Below are positions 1 to 9,001 of a DNA stretch of 64,000 nt, piece by piece (position 1 is the stretch's first letter; every line of letters starts with the position of its first letter). The notes beneath the pieces were generated by a model. The model searched no databases. It saw nothing but the letters and a program-made list of their open reading frames with translations, and was not told where the DNA came from. Both the position numbers and the translations under genes were made by a program. The DNA comes from Streptomyces sp. Ag109_O5-1. GTDB taxonomy: Bacteria; Actinomycetota; Actinomycetes; Streptomycetales; Streptomycetaceae. Where the stretch lies: assembly GCF_003814875.1 (NCBI RefSeq), contig NZ_RKQF01000002.1, forward strand, positions 124,001-188,000, read 5' to 3'.

Positions 1-909
1 GAGCCAGGGGCCACGGGCCTGCAATCGGGGGTGCATCCGGTCCCAGGCGAGGGCTTCGGCCGTGCCGTAGCGGGTGGTGTCGCACGTCGTGGCCTGGTCA
101 GGGGTGTGCCAGGACTCCGGGTTGGAGAAGGTGAGGACCCCGCCGTGCTTGCGGGGCTGCCCGCCACGCGGGGTGGAGCGACGCGGCCCGGCATCCCGGA
201 GCATGACCCGGTCCGAGCGCAGCCGGCCGACCAGCTCGACGGGCAGGTCGGCCAGGACGTAGGCGAGGCGGGTCACGTCGTAGCCGGAGTCCATGACGAC
301 GAGGATGTCCTCATCGCCCGGCCGCCACTGCCCGGCGTGCACCAGCCGGGTGACCACCTCACGCAGCTGGGCGGCGGTGATTGCGGTGGCGTCGTCGGCC
401 GGCCCGAGCCGGATCGCGTCCAGCACGGCTGTCCAGGAGGTCCGTCCTGTTTCCAGAGCGGCCACGAAGGAGTAGGGCCAGCCGGGGATGAACTGATCGG
501 CGCTGCGGCCCCGCCCGTAGACATGGCAGAACAGCAACTCCGGACTGGTCGGGGCATCAGGGCGCAGCCAGTTGCTCACGTCCACGGCGAGGACGATCCG
601 CCCGTCGGCGGCACGCGGCAGCGGGGTGGAGGCCAGCAGCCTGCGCAGGCGGCGCGGCTCCAGCCAGCCGTGGTTGACCGCGTCGTACATCGCCCCGTGC
701 CCGCGCCGGTGCTCGGCCGTGAGCGTCAGCTCGACCAGCGAGGTGACCGGACCATCGGCACACAGCACTGCGTCGGTGAGCTCGAAGAGCGCATCCGCAC
801 GGCTGTAAAGGCAGTCGTAGAACTGGACACGAAAGTGGGACAGGATGCCCAACGCGGCCTCAGCAGACTGTTCAGCGGCAAGACTCTTCACCAGCGGCCG
901 TTCCTTCAC
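1..909 (-). CDS. IS transposase (NF041680-type DDE), 3' truncated by window edge
   Basis: The N-terminal 303 residues of a transposase identical to the intact 489-residue copy at 19906-21375. The start is GTG at 909. Visible motifs include VDVSNWLRP (first acidic residue) and VVMDSGYD (second). The C-terminal part, with the Glu-containing LEHTFRLFKQTLGW segment of the other copy, falls outside. The family is recognised from its resemblance to Streptomyces NF041680-type transposases. The copy is cut by the window, not necessarily in the genome. Confidence 0.85.
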   Translation of the reverse strand, partial: MKERPLVKSLAAEQSAEAALGILSHFRVQFYDCLYSRADALFELTDAVLCADGPVTSLVELTLTAEHRRGHGAMYDAVNHGWLEPRRLRRLLASTPLPRAADGRIVLAVDVSNWLRPDAPTSPELLFCHVYGRGRSADQFIPGWPYSFVAALETGRTSWTAVLDAIRLGPADDATAITAAQLREVVTRLVHAGQWRPGDEDILVVMDSGYDVTRLAYVLADLPVELVGRLRSDRVMLRDAGPRRSTPRGGQPRKHGGVLTFSNPESWHTPDQATTCDTTRYGTAEALAWDRMHPRLQARGPWL

Positions 910-1012
910 GCGACGTTGCTCGACACCTCGAAGCGTGAAGAACGGCCGCCCTGCTGTCTCAGGAACACACCAAGATCAGCAGGTCGAGTGACCAGCGAGG
1001 ATAAATGCCAAG
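1..1012 (-). mobile_element. Truncated copy of a 1.6-kb DDE insertion sequence (window edge)
   Basis: This segment matches 20467-21478 line by line with no difference seen, so it is the right-hand part of a second copy of the IS at 19898-21478. The terminal inverted repeat lies at about 988-1012, and the bases just outside (1013-1017, CTAAG) would be its target duplication. The rest of the element lies outside the window. Confidence 0.9.
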
Positions 1013-1661
1013 CTAAGTAGCTGTTGTCTTTTCGATCTTGAGTGGTGGCGGTCGAACGCGGGTTCCCGGTCGGGTGATCCTGCCCTGGCGAGGGCATGAG
1101 GAAGGGGCCTCCTGAACAGCTCGTGGGTGTCGAATCCATAGAGCAGCAGGAGGCCCCGGTGCCGCAGTCTTCCGTGTCGATGGCCGGGCAGTCCAACTCG
1201 GCCGCTCCATCGTGTGATTGCCTCGCGCACGTGTACGGCAACGCGGCTGACCGGCCTGAACGGCAGCGCCGGTACCCGACGGACATGACGGACGAGGAGT
1301 GGGCTGAGGTCCGGCCGCTGCTGCCGACGCCGGGCTGGATGCGCGGGCGGGGCGGCCGGCCGGAGGGGTATTGCCACCGCGCGGTGCTCGATGCGATCCG
1401 CTATCTCGTTGACAACGGCATCAAGTGGCGGGCGATGCCGGTCGACTTCCCACCGTGGGACCGGGTGTATGCCTTCTTCCGCCGCTGGCGCGACCACGCC
1501 CTGGTCAAGGAGTTCCATGACCGGCTGCGCGCCCGGGTCCGGATGAGGCTGGGCCGGGACGCGGAGCCGAGTGCGGGTGTGATCGACTCGCAGTCGGTCA
1601 AGGCGGACGCCGTCGTCGGCGCCGACAGCCGCGGCTTTGACGGCGGCAAACAGATCAACGG

Positions 1662-1735
1662 GTCGAGTAGCCGGGAGGGATCTCACCTCCCGGCCCTCAC
1701 AGAACCGTGCGTAACAGTCTCCCGTTACACGGCTC
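1662..1735 (-). ncRNA. Group II intron domains V and VI
   Basis: Read on the minus strand, 1735-1701 forms the conserved 35-nt domain V hairpin starting GAGCCGT and closing ACGGTTCT. It is followed by a GC-rich stem (GCCGGGAGG / CCTCCCGGC) consistent with domain VI, then the 3' splice site at 1662. Domain V is the catalytic core. Its canonical sequence suggests the ribozyme is not decayed. Confidence 0.8.
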
Positions 1736-1749
1736 TTGCCGCTCTGATC

Positions 1750-3015
1750 TCAGATCAACAGGGCTCCCTGCGTGGGCGAAAAGCGCCAGTGGGCGAGCAT
1801 GCGGGGGTACCGCTGCGCGATTTCCCGAAGCTTCGCCAGCGCCTTCCGTTTGCCCGCGAGCCGTCGGTACTTCTTGCGGATCCAGCGCACCAGGTAGGCG
1901 TTGATGCGCATGACGAAGGAGTGCAGCTCCCACGGCCGGAACCGGCCGTAGTAGTTGAGCCAGCCCGCCACCATCGGATTGATCCGTCGGGCGAGCTCGC
2001 CGAAGGTCAGGTCGGACCGGCGGTGCAGGCGCCATGACCGCACCTCCCGCCCGATCCTGGTCAGAGCCTCCCTGCTGATCGCCGGCTCGAACGAAAGGAA
2101 CTGGTTCCCGTGCCGACTCCGGCTTCTCCTGGCGCGGAACGTGTACCCGAGGAAGCTGAACGCCTCATGCTCGTACGAGCCGTGGCGTGAGCCGTCCCTG
2201 CAGTAGACAATCCGGGTCTTGTCCGGGTGCAGTTGCAGCCCGACCTCGGCCATCCTGTCCTCCAGCGCCGCCAGGACCTTGCGGGCCTGGCCCTCGGAGA
2301 CGCAGTGCAGCACGGCGTCGTCCGCGTAGCGTTCGAACTGCACGGTCGGGTACTCCCGGGCCATCCAGGTGTCGAACGCGTAGTGCAGGAACAGGTTTGC
2401 CAGGACGGGAGACACCGGGGCGCCCTGTGGCGTCCCACGCTCCCGCTGGTGCAGGGTGCCGTCGGGCATGGCGAGCGGGGCGGCGAGCCACCTACGCACG
2501 TACAACTTCACCCAGACGGCATCCGTATGGATCTCCACCGCCTTGACAAGCAGGTCCCAGGGCACGCTGTCGAAGAACTTCCGGATGTCGAGCTCGACCA
2601 CCCAGTTCCGTTTCCAGCAGCGTTCCCGGCATTTCCCCACCGCGTCCAGGGCAGATCGTCCGGGCCGGTATCCGTAGCTGTCCGGATGGAAAACCGGTTC
2701 CACCCTCAGCATGAGATGCCGGGCCACCACGGTCTGCGCCACCCGATCCGAGACAGCGGGAATGCCGAGCATTCTCGTGCCTCCGCCGTGTGGCTTCGGG
2801 ATCTCCACCGCGCGCACCGGAGGCGGGAAGTAAGAGCCCGACGACATTCGATTCCAGACCTTGTAGAGGTTGTTCTTCAGGTCCTTCTCGAAGTCCTCGA
2901 TACTCTGCCCGTCCACACCCGGCGCACCCTTGTTAGCCCTGACTTCCTCCCATGCCTTTATAACCTCCCGCTTCGAGATATCGAACGGCTTGATCCGAGA
3001 CTTCAACTGGCTCAT
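1750..3015 (-). CDS. ltrA: Group II intron reverse transcriptase/maturase
   Basis: A 421-residue intron-encoded protein. The fingers-palm region carries AVEIPKPHGGGTRMLGIPAVSDRVAQ, the GYRPGRSALDA block, GTPQGAPVSPVLANLFLH and the catalytic YADD (FERYADDAVLHC). The maturase (X) domain follows (LTFGELARRINPMVAGWLNYYGRF). There is no C-terminal HNH endonuclease, as in the shorter bacterial classes. Start ATG at 3015 (MSQLKSRIKPFD) is chosen because GGGAGGAG sits just upstream; the frame is open further upstream without family similarity. It would bind and help splice its own intron RNA and drive target-primed reverse transcription. Confidence 0.92.
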   Translation of the reverse strand: MSQLKSRIKPFDISKREVIKAWEEVRANKGAPGVDGQSIEDFEKDLKNNLYKVWNRMSSGSYFPPPVRAVEIPKPHGGGTRMLGIPAVSDRVAQTVVARHLMLRVEPVFHPDSYGYRPGRSALDAVGKCRERCWKRNWVVELDIRKFFDSVPWDLLVKAVEIHTDAVWVKLYVRRWLAAPLAMPDGTLHQRERGTPQGAPVSPVLANLFLHYAFDTWMAREYPTVQFERYADDAVLHCVSEGQARKVLAALEDRMAEVGLQLHPDKTRIVYCRDGSRHGSYEHEAFSFLGYTFRARRSRSRHGNQFLSFEPAISREALTRIGREVRSWRLHRRSDLTFGELARRINPMVAGWLNYYGRFRPWELHSFVMRINAYLVRWIRKKYRRLAGKRKALAKLREIAQRYPRMLAHWRFSPTQGALLI

Positions 3016-3967
3016 CCCACTCCTCCCGGAGGACTTCCGGTTGATGCGATCAACACAGTCACGAGCGGCCCGGTCCCTTCGCTCCGCCCCCGTTACAGGG
3101 GCCTCAGCACTACTACGGACCGGTCCGCCAGCAGGACCCGCATCGGTACTCGACCCCTCACAGTTGCGTCTGCTCGGAGCACTCCCTCTCCCCCACCCGT
3201 TCCGGCGGAGAGTATCGGGCACTGCCTTCTCCTGTTCCATGCGAGAGCGGCAGACCAGGCTCACGTCGCCTCCATGCCGGACACCGCCTGGCCAATAAAC
3301 GGGCACCCGCCAGACTCATCCCGGGGATTTGCGTACTCCCCGGTTTCGATGTCGTCTGTTGCCATTTCGACACGTCAACAGCGATTCACTTGCGTTCGTC
3401 TTCCCGGTCCCCACCTGACGCCTTCAACGGCGCCTTTTCCTCATCGCTCACCACGACGGTCTTCAGCCAACGCAGCATGAGGCGGTTTGAAGCCTCCCCC
3501 CGCAGGGCGGCTTCGAAGGGCCAAACCTTCATCTCCCGCACAGCACCGCTATTTGAAGTTCGCTACCATCAACTCCCTTTCGCGTTCAGGACACACGCGC
3601 AAGCGGCACGTCGTGGTCGACACGCTCGGCCTGCTGCTGGGCGTGATGGTCACGAGCGCGGATGCCGGTGACCGCGCCGCCGCTCAGGTCCTGCTGCGAC
3701 AAGTCGCCGACGCGCACCACCGGTTGGCCCTGGTCTGGGCGGACGGCGGCTACACCGGCAGCCTCGTCGAGTACTGCCTGGCCACGTTCGCGCTGGTGTT
3801 GGCGATCGTCAAGCGCAGCGACGACATGCGCGGCTTCGTGGTGCTGCCCAAGCGGTGGATCGTCGAGCGCCTCTTCGCCCACCTGATGCGCACCCGCCGC
3901 CTGGCGCGCGACTTCGAACGCCGCACCACCAGCGCCGAGGCGATGATCTACTGGTCGATGACCCTGC

Positions 3968-4574
3968 TCATGACCCGCCGCCTGGCCCGCTCACGCCGCG
4001 GGCGAGCGTGAACCGGCCCGGTGCCGGCTCGGCCAGCCAGCCTCGCGCGACCAGGCGTTTCGCCTTCGACCTCAGCGCCTCCACCCGCGCCGGAACCACG
4101 TCCATACCGAACAAAGCAGCCATCTCCTGGCAGGTCAGCGGCCCCTGCCCGAGCCGGGCCCGGTCCGCGAGCGCCTTGAGGATGCGCTGGTAGTCCACCG
4201 ACAACGCCGACCACACAAGCCCTTCACGCCACCACCGGCACCTGCGACTTCGCCTTCGCCGCTTCCGGCGTTGACGATGCCTCCTCGGCCTGCCCGTCGG
4301 CGGTCGGTGCTGTCCGGTCGGCCTGGTCGTGGCCATGCCCGGTCTCGTCTGCCGGGGCAAGCACCTCGCCCACCCGCGAGCGAGCGATGGCCCATTCCTT
4401 CCAGTCCCGCTCGGCCACGGCCAATTCGGCCTGGACGCGGTCGGCCTCCTCCCGCAGCTCGTCCACGCGACGGCGAGCCACGAGCTCACGCTGTTCCAGC
4501 AGCCCCACGACCGACGGCATCCATGACCTCCACAGCAGCGGCGACACGACAGACCACCACTCCCACAGGATCAC
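3968..4574 (-). pseudogene. IS5-linked accessory protein (coiled coil + C-terminal winged-helix-like), frameshifted
   Basis: This gene converges with the transposase and overlaps its end by 44 bp, inside the same element. The first frame (4574-4224) gives a charged helix, RELVARRRVDELREEADRVQAELAVAERDWKEW, likely coiled coil. A second frame continues with REGLVWSALSVDYQRILKAL and LTCQEMAALFGMDVVPARVEALRSKAKRLVARGWLAEP, which looks like a small helix-turn-helix. The join needs a one-base shift near 4225-4235. Proteins of this type recur next to Streptomyces IS5-type transposases. A related remnant lies at 54138-54330. Its function is unknown; a DNA-binding helper or regulator of transposition is inference. 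Confidence 0.6.
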
Positions 4575-4796
4575 CGACCCTACGCCCGACCAGCGAAAAC
4601 GCCGTCCTCAAGCCCGGAAAGACAACAGCTTCTAAAAGACACTCATGGACACTTATGTGAGAGCAGCTTCTGACCCCCGGTCTCTGCCGGCTGATACCGC
4701 TCTTACCCGGGCCGCATGAGCCAGCTGACGGCACCGGGAACGAGGCACGATTCCTGGACCGCACACGGACGCGGTCGTGGACGGTCGAAGTACGCG

Positions 4797-5936
4797 TCAG
4801 CTGAACCGAAGACCGACCGCCAGCGTCAGTTCAAGGACCCGGTGTGGCGATGCGAGATCCGGAAACAGCTCCCGCAGCTGCGACATCCGGTACCGGACTG
4901 TCTGGGGATGGACGAACAACGCCGCCGCCACCTCGTCCCGCCTGCCCTGGTGCAGCAGCCACTCCCGCAACGTCTCCTCCAGCCGCCGTGCCGTCGCGAC
5001 AGGCAAGGTCCGCAACGGTGCAAGGGCTCGGGCACGCAGGTCTGCGAACGCGTTCACGTCGGCGCTCAGCACCAGCTCGGGCAGGTGGTCCTCGGTGTCG
5101 CGAATATCAGAGGAGAGGGAGCGCGCGCGTACGGCTCGTGCGTACGAGGCGGACGCACGCGTCCATGGCCGGGCCGGGCCGACCACGGCGGTGCGGTCGG
5201 TCAGCTGCCGCAAGAGATGTGACCGGTCGGCATCGGGGACGAGCAGCACACCGGTGGCGTCCGGCAGATCGTCGAGGACGAGGGTGCTGGGGTCGAACGC
5301 GCGGTAGGCGGGCCGGGCCTGGGCGGCGGGCAGCAGGACCGCGGTCAGCGAAACCGGAGGCTGCCATCCGGCCCGTTGAGCAGAGACCAACAGCACGTCC
5401 GGGCTCGCTCCGGCGAGGAGGTCGCGGGCCAGGTGCTCCAGGTGACGCTCGTGATCCCGGCCCCGGGCGGCCAGTTCGTCGGCGTGGCCCGCGGCGCTCG
5501 CGGCGGAGAGCTCGTCGATGTAGGCGAAGGTCAGCTCGGCGAACTTGGCGACCTCGGCGGCCGGCAGACCTGCGGGTACGGCCCCCGCTGCCAGGCATCG
5601 CCAGGCCACGCGGGCACCGACGCGGTAGGCGCTGAGCAGAGCGTCCATCGAACGGCCGTCGCGGACCTCGCCGCGGCCGAGCTCGTAGGCAGCGTCACCG
5701 CCGTCGCCGCCCGTGGCGTTCCCGCTCGCGAGGTCCAGATAGTGCCCCAGGGCGGTGCGGACGGCTCGGCGGATGGTGGCGCCCATGTGGCCCGTAAGGG
5801 CGTTGGCGTAGGGAGGGACCTCGTCGATGATCGCCTGGACGACCTCGTCGGCGGTGGCCTTCAGCCCAGCCCGAAGTACGGTGACCGTCGTCTCATCCAG
5901 GGCCAGTTCGCTGGCCCTCCGGATCACATGGTTCAC
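4797..5936 (-). CDS. PucR-family transcriptional regulator
   Basis: 379 residues with the layout of PucR/CdaR-type activators: an N-terminal sensory region, a middle GGDEF-like region (about 160-280), and a C-terminal HTH_30 (about 320-375) with RRDEVAAALFVHPQTVRYRMSQLRELF. It is divergent from the ferredoxin reductase-desaturase operon, with 86 bp between start codons. A role as its local regulator is a reasonable inference, since this arrangement recurs in actinomycetes. No effector can be read from the sequence. The gene is intact. Confidence 0.88.
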   Translation of the reverse strand: MNHVIRRASELALDETTVTVLRAGLKATADEVVQAIIDEVPPYANALTGHMGATIRRAVRTALGHYLDLASGNATGGDGGDAAYELGRGEVRDGRSMDALLSAYRVGARVAWRCLAAGAVPAGLPAAEVAKFAELTFAYIDELSAASAAGHADELAARGRDHERHLEHLARDLLAGASPDVLLVSAQRAGWQPPVSLTAVLLPAAQARPAYRAFDPSTLVLDDLPDATGVLLVPDADRSHLLRQLTDRTAVVGPARPWTRASASYARAVRARSLSSDIRDTEDHLPELVLSADVNAFADLRARALAPLRTLPVATARRLEETLREWLLHQGRRDEVAAALFVHPQTVRYRMSQLRELFPDLASPHRVLELTLAVGLRFS

Positions 5937-6022
5937 GTCTTATTCCCTGCGAACAATTCTGCCGTCCAGATTTACGTCCTGCGGTTAGGACCTTACGCCC
6001 TGAGGCACAGCAAGCTGGAGCC

Positions 6023-7078
6023 ATGACGAGTACAGCCCTCCGCAGCAGGGCGTGGAAACTGCTGGAGATGGTCACGACGCCGCTGCTGCCGTCGGACTAC
6101 CTCGACCTGGTCAGCCCGCTGCGTGCGGGCGCCGACCTGCGCGGGCGCATCGAGGCCGTGCACCCCGAGACGGGTGACGCCGCGACCATCGTGATCAGAC
6201 CGGGACGGGGATGGCGCGGCCACACAGCCGGTCAGTACGTGCGGATCGGGGTCGACGTCGACGGGGTGCGCCTGTGGCGTGCCTACTCCATCACCTCGCC
6301 GACGAACCGCCAGGACGGCCGTGTCACGATCACCGTGAAGGCGATCCCGGACGGCAAGGTCAGCAACCACCTGGTCCGCAGGGCGACTCCGGGCACGCTG
6401 ATCCAGCTCGACCAGGCGACCGGTGACTTCGTGCTGCCGCAGGCCAAGCCGGCCAAGGTGCTCTATCTGACGGCCGGCAGCGGCATCACGCCCGTGATGG
6501 GCATGCTGCGCGACACCGAGTTCGACGACGTCGTCATGGTCCACTGCGCGCCACAGCCGCAAGACGTGATCTTCCGCGACGAACTGCACGGCCTGGTCGC
6601 GGACACGAAGCTGCGGCTCGCCGAGGTGCACACCGACACAGACGGCATGCTCGACATCGCCCGTCTCGACGAACTCGTGCCCGACTGGGCAGAGCGCGAG
6701 ACCTGGGCTTGCGGGCCCGCAGGCCTGCTCGACGCCGCCGAAGAGCACTGGAGCGAGCACGGCGTCCAAGAGCGCCTGCACACCGAACGCTTCCGCCCCA
6801 GCGTCGTCGTCGCCGGCGACGGCGGCGAGGTCACGTTCAGCGCCACCGGCAAGACCGTCGATGCGGACGGCGCCACGCCGTTGCTGGACATCGGCGAGGA
6901 GGCCGGCGTGCTCATGCCCTCCGGGTGCCGCATGGGCATCTGCTTCGGCTGCATCACGCCGCTCAAGGCGGGCGCCGTCCGCGACCTGCGCACCGGCGAG
7001 ATCACCGAGGCCGAGCCCGGCGTCCTCATCCAGACCTGTGTGTCCGCCGCGGCGGGCCCCTGCGACATCGAACGGTAG
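6023..7078 (+). CDS. Ferredoxin reductase (FAD/NAD(P)H, plant-type 2Fe-2S)
   Basis: 351 residues. The FAD-binding barrel carries RAYSITS (about 86-92) and GQYVRIGV. The nucleotide domain has LTAGSGITPVMGML. The C-terminal ferredoxin domain has C-x4-C-x2-C (CRMGICFGC) and a fourth Cys near residue 339 (IQTCVS). ATG 6023 is preceded by GGAG. It resembles the mycobacterial Rv3230c-type reductase that feeds electrons to the stearoyl desaturase DesA3. The desaturase gene follows after 7 bp, so the two are co-transcribed redox partners. Confidence 0.92.
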   Translation: MTSTALRSRAWKLLEMVTTPLLPSDYLDLVSPLRAGADLRGRIEAVHPETGDAATIVIRPGRGWRGHTAGQYVRIGVDVDGVRLWRAYSITSPTNRQDGRVTITVKAIPDGKVSNHLVRRATPGTLIQLDQATGDFVLPQAKPAKVLYLTAGSGITPVMGMLRDTEFDDVVMVHCAPQPQDVIFRDELHGLVADTKLRLAEVHTDTDGMLDIARLDELVPDWAERETWACGPAGLLDAAEEHWSEHGVQERLHTERFRPSVVVAGDGGEVTFSATGKTVDADGATPLLDIGEEAGVLMPSGCRMGICFGCITPLKAGAVRDLRTGEITEAEPGVLIQTCVSAAAGPCDIER

Positions 7079-7085
7079 GAACACC

Positions 7086-8204
7086 TTGACCGCCATCGAC
7101 CCCACCGCCCACCTGACCGCGGAGCAGATCGAGGAGCTCGGCCGCGAGCTGGATGCGATCCGTGACGAGGTGATCGCCACCCGCGGCGAGAAGGACGCCG
7201 CCTACATCCGCAAGGTCATCTCGGCGCAGCGCAAGCTCGAACTGGTCAGCCGGGGCGTGCTGCTGTTCTCGATCTTCCCGCCCGCGTGGCTGATCGGCAC
7301 CGCCGGTCTGTCCGTGGCGAAGATCATGGACAACATGGAGATCGGCCACAACATCCTGCACGGCCAGTGGGACTGGATGCGGGACCCGAAGATCCACTCC
7401 ACCACCTGGGAGTGGGATCACGTCTCGCCGGCCGACCAGTGGAAGCACTCCCACAACGAGCTGCACCACACGTACACCAACGTGATCGGCAAGGACAACG
7501 ACCTCGGCTACGGCATCATGCGCGTCGACGAGGACCAGAAGTGGCACCCGTTCCACCTCGGCCAGCCACTGTGGAACTTCATCAACGCCTGCTTCTTCGA
7601 ATACGGCATCGCAGCGTACGACCTGGAGCTCGGCAAGAACCTGCACAAGCGCCGCCGCAAGAACCCGGAGTTCCGCGCGCGGGCCAAGGCCGTGGGCCGC
7701 AAGATCCGCAAGCAGGTGCTCAAGGACTACGTGATCCACCCGCTGCTGTCGGGCCCGTCGTTCCTCACCACGCTCGGCGCCACGTTCACCGCGAACCTGG
7801 TCCGCAACATCTGGTCCCACTCGGTGATCATGTGTGGGCACTTCCCCGAGGGCGTGCAGGTTTTCGAGCGCCGGTCGATCAAGGGCGAGACGCGCGGCCA
7901 GTGGTACCTGCGCCAGATGATGGGCTCGGCGAACATCAGCGGCAGCAGGGCCATGCACTTCATGACGGGCAACCTGTCGCACCAGATCGAGCACCACCTG
8001 TTCCCGGACCTGCCGAGCAACCGGTACGCCGAGGTCGCGGTGAAGGTGCGCGCGCTGTTCGAGAAGTACGAGCTGGAGTACGTCACCGGGCCGCTGCCCA
8101 AGCAGGTGTTCTCCGCGTGGCGCAAGGTCTTCCGGCTCTCGCTGCCGAACAAGAAGCCGAAGGTCAAGACGCCGGACCGCGAGCAGGAGCTCGTCGCTGC
8201 CTGA
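7086..8204 (+). CDS. Membrane fatty acid desaturase (DesA3-like)
   Basis: 372 residues from TTG at 7086, preceded by TAGGAA overlapping the reductase stop. The three histidine clusters of membrane di-iron desaturases are present: GHNILHGQ, HSHNELHHTYTN and HQIEHHLFPDLPSNR. Hydrophobic stretches flank them (LLFSIFPPAWLIGTAGLSV; LTTLGATFTANLVRNI). It should introduce a double bond into membrane acyl chains using electrons from the upstream reductase. Substrate and position cannot be read. The gene looks intact. Confidence 0.93.
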   Translation: MTAIDPTAHLTAEQIEELGRELDAIRDEVIATRGEKDAAYIRKVISAQRKLELVSRGVLLFSIFPPAWLIGTAGLSVAKIMDNMEIGHNILHGQWDWMRDPKIHSTTWEWDHVSPADQWKHSHNELHHTYTNVIGKDNDLGYGIMRVDEDQKWHPFHLGQPLWNFINACFFEYGIAAYDLELGKNLHKRRRKNPEFRARAKAVGRKIRKQVLKDYVIHPLLSGPSFLTTLGATFTANLVRNIWSHSVIMCGHFPEGVQVFERRSIKGETRGQWYLRQMMGSANISGSRAMHFMTGNLSHQIEHHLFPDLPSNRYAEVAVKVRALFEKYELEYVTGPLPKQVFSAWRKVFRLSLPNKKPKVKTPDREQELVAA

Positions 8205-8236
8205 TTCCCGGTACTGGTTCAGATCTTTCGGCCGCA

Positions 8237-8252
8237 CCGGCGGCACCGCCGG
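8237..8252 (+). terminator. GC hairpin after the desaturase
   Basis: A perfect 7-bp stem (CCGGCGG / CCGCCGG) with a 2-base loop, 32 bp after the desaturase stop and with no T-run. It is plausible as a terminator in a GC-rich genome but weak on its own. Confidence 0.35.
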
Positions 8253-8831
8253 GTCCGGTGAGATCCGTTGCGGACGGTGGGCGGCCGCGACATCAGACCG
8301 TACGACACGGGATCCGGGCAGCCCGGTGTCCGGCTGCGCTGCCCGGACATGTGCCAGGAGCTCAGTGCCTGTTCCACGGTGCAGCCGGAAAGGGACTTCG
8401 CGGGCGGCGTCCCGGTCGGTGACGTCGGCCGGACGCGCTCCACCTTCTCCTGGACCGTTCCGGGCCGGTCGGGACGGCGGCGGCGGACCGCTCGGCGCCG
8501 TCCCGGACCGATGCCAGGATCGAGTGGACCTTGTGCGACACACCCTCGCGACGCTGCGCAGCTGGCCAACGATGAGACGTGAAACGGTAGTTGAGGACCG
8601 TGCTCAGCGATATGCCGATGTCGTCCGCGTATATCTGGAGCGACGCCGGACCCCGAAGAACTCGTCGTCGCTGCGCGGCGACGAACCGCCCTGCGGACGC
8701 ATCGGCTCGATCTCCGCGGCGTGGCCGCCGATCGTGAACATGGCCCGGCCGATCCGGGCGACCAGTTGCCGGTCCCCAGCGACGTTCTCGTCATAACGCT
8801 GCCGAGTGACCTGGCCGACGTTCGCAGGCAT
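8250..8831 (-). pseudogene. DUF6192-type protein, multiply frameshifted
   Basis: From ATG 8831 one frame reads GQVTRQRYDENVAGDRQL and IGGHAAEIEPMRPQGG. Near 8645 the similarity jumps to a second frame (LQIYADDIGISLSTVLNYRF, then VSHKVHSILAS), and later to a third (TVQEKVERV). Together these follow the order of Streptomyces DUF6192 proteins. The molecular role of that family is not known to me. At least two frameshifts are needed to restore it, so it is called decayed. The assignment rests on remembered family resemblance. Confidence 0.5.
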
Positions 8832-9001
8832 GGTGATCACCACCCCTTGCGCGGGGCCGGGCGCGGTACTCCGGGCCGCAACGAACCCGCGACCCCTTGC
8901 TCTCTCCGGAGAGTCCTCCCGCCGCGCGATCGCCAACAAGGCGCGACGTCAACTCAGTCAATATCGGAATGACTTGGATAAAACGGGTGTTCAGAACAGC
9001 G

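Larger units (their letters stand above)
1662..3596 (-). mobile_element. Group II intron, 1935 bp, antisense inside the IS5 transposase
   Basis: On the minus strand the insert starts GTGTGTCC, fitting the GTGYG 5' end of group II introns, and ends CTACTCGAC, fitting the AY 3' end. Removing exactly these bases restores the transposase frame. A domain V hairpin (GAGCCGT...ACGGTTCT, 1701-1735) and a domain VI hairpin (about 1663-1697) precede the 3' end. The encoded reverse transcriptase is at 1750-3015. All parts needed for splicing and retrohoming except a DNA endonuclease domain are visible. Confidence 0.9.
1159..4011 (+). pseudogene. IS5-family transposase split by a group II intron
   Basis: Exon 1 is 1159-1661 and exon 2 is 3597-4011. 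Joined, they give 918 nt (305 residues plus stop) reading through DGGKQING-RKRHVVVD without loss. The N-terminal TDEEWAEVRPLLP segment, GIKWRAMP, catalytic DSQSVKAD, WADGGYTG and C-terminal RWIVERLFAHLMRTRRLARDFER are the normal landmarks of Streptomyces IS5-type transposases. GTG at 1159 is chosen because CAGGAGG precedes it by five bases; ATG at 1180 or 1285 are alternatives. The intron lies antisense to this gene, so it cannot be spliced from the transposase mRNA. This copy should therefore be inactive. Confidence 0.85.
1017..4631 (+). mobile_element. IS5-family element carrying a group II intron and an accessory gene
   Basis: The ends are imperfect inverted repeats: AGCTGTTGTCTTTTC near 1019 and, on the other strand, AGCTGTTGTCTTTCC ending near 4630. 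CTAA occurs just outside both ends (1013-1016 and 4632-4635) and may be the target duplication. Exact boundaries are uncertain by 1-2 bases. The element holds a transposase on the + strand, an antisense group II intron inside it, and a converging accessory gene (3968-4574). It sits against the terminus of the neighbouring IS copy. Without the 1935-bp intron it would be about 1.68 kb. Confidence 0.8.

Noticed and set aside
4797..8204. A secondary-metabolite gene cluster near the desaturase and methyltransferases
   Set aside because: No polyketide synthase, peptide synthetase, terpene or RiPP core genes are present in the window; the methyltransferases stand alone with their own regulators.
7026..8543. 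505-codon minus-strand frame
   Set aside because: Antisense to the desaturase with its three histidine boxes; composition is Arg/Val/His-biased as expected for a shadow.
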